Source of the DNA: Pirellulaceae bacterium
GTDB lineage: Bacteria > Planctomycetota > Planctomycetia > Pirellulales > Pirellulaceae
Reading direction: 5' to 3'
DNA: 17,881 nt
Assembly (NCBI GenBank): GCA_013002105.1
Contig: JABDKS010000068.1
Location: forward strand, 1 to 17,881
Below the pieces are notes generated by a model. That model was not told the DNA's origin, made no database searches, and saw only the letters and a list, made by a program, of their open reading frames with translations. Below, one piece after another: positions 15,591-17,881 of the stretch (positions are counted from its first letter, which is position 1; each line of letters starts with the position of its first letter). The position numbers were made by a program, and so were the translations under genes.

Positions 15591-16277
15591 ATGATGAACC
15601 ACAAGACGCTGAACCAATTAGCTTGTTACGGATTGCTGGCCGTCAGTTGCATGGCTTTGACTGGCTGCAATCGCGGTGCGATGGCGATGCTGCGGAAAAC
15701 GGCTCAGAAGGTCGGCGCCAAGGCGGTCGAGGGGTCCAGTGATGAAGACATCCGTGTCATGTTCGAAAAAGCGAATTCGGCATGTCCGACTCGAATGGAC
15801 GAATTCACGCGGTTGATGGAAGTCAAAATTGTTGATGATCAAAATATCGAATTTCGCTACGAAGTGAATGATAGGGGGCGCCGGTTGGTGCAGCGGATCG
15901 ACCAGGATCAACTGAAGAAGAATGCCGTCGCAGTGATGAAGAACAATGAAATGGCGGTCGCGGTCGCCGAGCGTGACCTTTCGATCCAACACATTTACGA
16001 AGACAAGCACGGTAGCTATTTGTTTTCGTACACGATTAATCGGGATGTTCTGGACGGTAATTTTTACCCGTCCGGTCGCGAAAAATCGAATCCGTTTGCC
16101 GGCGGCGATGTCGAAGTGAAAACGGTCAGCAACAACGTTGATCCGGCAACACTTCCCAAAGAAATTCAAGAGCTGACGGAGAGAAAGGATTTGGCAAAAC
16201 CAGTCAAGACGAAGCGGAGTCGTCGCGACAAAACGAATCCTGCCAGCGTGCAAGGAAATCCATTCCTGGACGCCTAA
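15591..16277 (+). CDS. Predicted lipoprotein of unknown function
   Basis: The protein has 228 residues from ATG 15591; ATG 15594 is equally possible. An upstream ATG at 15528 is in frame, but it would put 21 polar residues ahead of a clear signal peptide. The N-terminus (basic, then LACYGLLAVSCMAL) ends in the lipobox LTG/C, so Cys26 is probably lipidated. The mature part is charged and mixed alpha/beta (SACPTRMDEFTRLMEV, IEFRYEVNDRG), with several strands around IYEDKHGSYLFSYTINRD. The last 45 residues are Lys/Arg-rich and look disordered. No catalytic residues or known domain were recognised. It stands alone between the AAA+/VWA operon and the converging prolyl-tRNA synthetase gene. The gene is very likely real, given the consistent lipoprotein signal. 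Confidence 0.85.
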   Translation: MMNHKTLNQLACYGLLAVSCMALTGCNRGAMAMLRKTAQKVGAKAVEGSSDEDIRVMFEKANSACPTRMDEFTRLMEVKIVDDQNIEFRYEVNDRGRRLVQRIDQDQLKKNAVAVMKNNEMAVAVAERDLSIQHIYEDKHGSYLFSYTINRDVLDGNFYPSGREKSNPFAGGDVEVKTVSNNVDPATLPKEIQELTERKDLAKPVKTKRSRRDKTNPASVQGNPFLDA

Positions 16278-16356
16278 TGCATTTTCAACCAATGAACTAC
16301 GACACTGCTAAAAATGCTCGAAAGCATTGTTGTCATGGATGTGAGTTGATCGACCA

Positions 16357-16402
16357 CCGGGTCCTGTCCAGGCAAGGTTCCGCCAGGACAGGTCCCGGCC
16401 TA
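16357..16402 (+). repeat. Imperfect palindromic element between convergent genes (repeat copy 2)
   Basis: A long hairpin can be read directly. CCGGG (16357-16361) pairs with CCCGG (16394-16398), followed by a T/T mismatch. CCTGTCC (16363-16369) pairs with GGACAGG (16386-16392), followed by an A/A mismatch. GGC (16371-16373) pairs with GCC (16382-16384) around the 8-base loop AAGGTTCC. Its right half shares 17 of 20 bases with 15313-15332. It lies between the lipoprotein stop and the prolyl-tRNA synthetase stop, so it could act as a bidirectional terminator or be a REP-like mobile palindrome. No T tract adjoins either side, although AAAAAT follows at 16406. Confidence 0.7.
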
Positions 16403-16478
16403 CGAAAAATCTAAAACGCTTTGACTGCCCGATCGATTCGACGTCGACTCTACGGTATTGGGCGTTGTGGCAAACGGC

Positions 16479-17881
16479 TTAATAGGCTTTGGCGAAAATC
16501 GCTTTGTGTTTGGCCGGCTTTCCGGTGGCAAAACATGTCCCACCCTGCTGGTCGTCACCGCGAGGGATACATCGGATCGTTACTTTTAACTCTTTGAGCA
16601 TGGACTCCAATGAGTCTTCGCCGGAGAAATGACAGAGGGCAAAGCCACCGTGGATCTCGGGCTCGTCAGCATTCTTGGGAGTGAAAAATGCACGGAAGTC
16701 AGCTTCGTTATCGATTTCAACCGTATGGTCCTGTCGTAGCTTTGCGGCACGATCGAAGAGGCCCTGCTGCATTTCTCCCAAAATTGTGCTCGCCTTGCTG
16801 ACAAACTCACTGCGGTCCATGCCTTCGCTGCGCGGCTGATCGCGTCTGCCAACGAAGACGGAATTCTTTTCCATGTCTTTGGGACCCACTTCTAAACGAA
16901 TCGGCACGCCCCGTTTGACGTGGTGCCATTTCTTTTCACCGCCGCGGATGTCGCGATCGTCGATTTCGATTCGAATGGGTACGTTGTTGTACGTTTGCTC
17001 GGCCAATTCCTGACGGAGCGATTGGACATACTCTAGTACCGGTCCGCGTTGTTGATCGTTTTTGTAGATGGGAAGAATCACCACGTGAATGGGTGCCAAT
17101 TTCGGAGGCAGGACCAATCCATCATCGTCACTGTGCGTCATGATTAAGGCACCGACCAGTCGCGTTGATACGCCCCAGCTGGTAGTCCATGCGAATTCAC
17201 GCTCACCGCTCTCGCTTTGGAACATGATCTCCTGAGCCTTGGAGAAATTTTGTCCCAGAAAGTGGCTGGTGCCTGCCTGTAACGCTTTGCGATCTTGCAT
17301 CATCGCTTCGATCGAGAGCGTCTCGACCGCGCCGGGGAATCGTTCTGCCGGCGTCTTACTGCCGATAGTTACCGGCATCGCCATCCAGTTTTCTGCAAAG
17401 TCGGCGTAGACGTCGATCATCCGCTCTGTTTCTTCGATTGCTTCGTCGCTGGTCGCATGCACCGTGTGTCCTTCCTGCCACAAAAATTCCGCAGTCCGCA
17501 AAAACATCCGCGTGCGCATTTCCCAGCGAACGACGTTGGCCCATTGATTGATCAGAATGGGCAAGTCGCGATAGCTTTGCACCCACTTGGCATACGTAGC
17601 CCCGATAATGGTTTCGCTGGTCGGACGAACGATCAGCGGTTCCTCCAGTTTGCCGGCCGGCCGCAACCCGCCATCGGGGTCGGGTTCTAAGCGGTGGTGG
17701 GTGACAACCGCGCACTCTTTGGCAAAGCCTTCGACATGCTCGGCTTCCTTTTCCAAGAAGCTCATTGGAATGAACAGGGGGAAGTATGCGTTTTGATGAC
17801 CGGTTGCTTTGAACATGTCATCAAGCGATCGCTGCATGTTTTCCCACAAGCGGTATCCCCACGGTTTGATGACCATACAGC
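16479..17881 (-). CDS. proS: Prolyl-tRNA synthetase, archaeal/eukaryotic type (5' truncated by window)
   Basis: The frame reads on the minus strand from the window edge to TAA at 16481-16479. The visible ATG at 17876 is internal (CMVIKPWGY, a conserved block near but not at the N-terminus). The enzyme joins proline to tRNA-Pro. Class II motifs are present, numbered from that Met: RPTSETI (84-90), FLWQEGHTVH (131-140, motif 2) and GALIMTHSDDDGLVLPP (242-258, motif 3). The anticodon domain (IHVVILPIYK, RIEIDDRD) and the C-terminal domain ending IFAKAY identify the archaeal/eukaryotic form without the bacterial editing insertion. Two of the four zinc-ligand positions in the C-terminal domain appear changed (C415 with E420; C448 with T451). 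It converges on the lipoprotein gene. The identification is secure. Confidence 0.96.
   Translation of the reverse strand, partial: CMVIKPWGYRLWENMQRSLDDMFKATGHQNAYFPLFIPMSFLEKEAEHVEGFAKECAVVTHHRLEPDPDGGLRPAGKLEEPLIVRPTSETIIGATYAKWVQSYRDLPILINQWANVVRWEMRTRMFLRTAEFLWQEGHTVHATSDEAIEETERMIDVYADFAENWMAMPVTIGSKTPAERFPGAVETLSIEAMMQDRKALQAGTSHFLGQNFSKAQEIMFQSESGEREFAWTTSWGVSTRLVGALIMTHSDDDGLVLPPKLAPIHVVILPIYKNDQQRGPVLEYVQSLRQELAEQTYNNVPIRIEIDDRDIRGGEKKWHHVKRGVPIRLEVGPKDMEKNSVFVGRRDQPRSEGMDRSEFVSKASTILGEMQQGLFDRAAKLRQDHTVEIDNEADFRAFFTPKNADEPEIHGGFALCHFSGEDSLESMLKELKVTIRCIPRGDDQQGGTCFATGKPAKHKAIFAKAY

Noticed and set aside
17874..17876. ATG at 17876 as the start of proS
   Set aside because: It falls within a conserved CMVIKP block that is preceded by N-terminal sequence in this enzyme type, and the frame stays open to the window edge.

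Overview
The window looks like chromosomal core sequence from a planctomycete, probably of the Rhodopirellula/Pirellulaceae group. This is an inference from several things. An ECF sigma factor is coupled to a zinc-type anti-sigma factor and a large secreted hydrolase-like protein. There is an FHA-domain protein, a twin-arginine hydroxypyruvate-isomerase-like TIM barrel, a ChlI/MoxR-like AAA+ and VWA pair, and large Ser/Asp-rich membrane proteins. Shine-Dalgarno sequences are generally weak. No phage, IS, CRISPR array, tRNA or rRNA was recognised.

Layout. Bases 1-2245 (+) hold a glycine-cleavage and lipoylation block: the 3' part of gcvT, gcvH, a short tandem-repeat spacer, and a LipM-like octanoyltransferase/lipoate ligase. 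GcvH is the lipoyl carrier of glycine cleavage, and the third gene belongs to the family that attaches or transfers that cofactor; gcvP is not in the window. A 380-base spacer, with at most one doubtful small ORF, leads to a signalling block at 2627-7087 (+). It contains an FHA protein, an ECF sigma factor, a membrane anti-sigma factor and an exported alpha/beta-hydrolase-like protein. The last three overlap by ATGA, so they are almost certainly one translationally coupled operon. The hydrolase-like protein has Gly where the nucleophilic Ser is expected. A terminator-like hairpin follows, then an exported TIM-barrel isomerase-like protein (7291-8208).

A non-coding stretch of about 320 bases contains several consecutive inverted repeats. 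It precedes a 1095-residue membrane protein (8533-11820) with a degenerate J-like N-terminal domain, one membrane segment and in-frame minisatellites. Next come a ChlI/MoxR-like AAA+ ATPase and a VWA protein 9 bases apart (12109-15243), a putative chaperone or metal-insertion pair of unknown substrate. A small lipoprotein (15591-16277) follows. It converges on a minus-strand archaeal/eukaryotic-type prolyl-tRNA synthetase (16479-17881, cut by the window end). Between these two convergent genes lies an imperfect palindrome that shares a 20-base core with the spacer after the VWA gene.

The points most worth checking are the lost catalytic serine in the sigma-operon hydrolase, the orphan AAA+/VWA pair with its membrane neighbour, the hairpin-rich leader at 8224-8389, the palindromic repeat, and the half-lost zinc site of the prolyl-tRNA synthetase.
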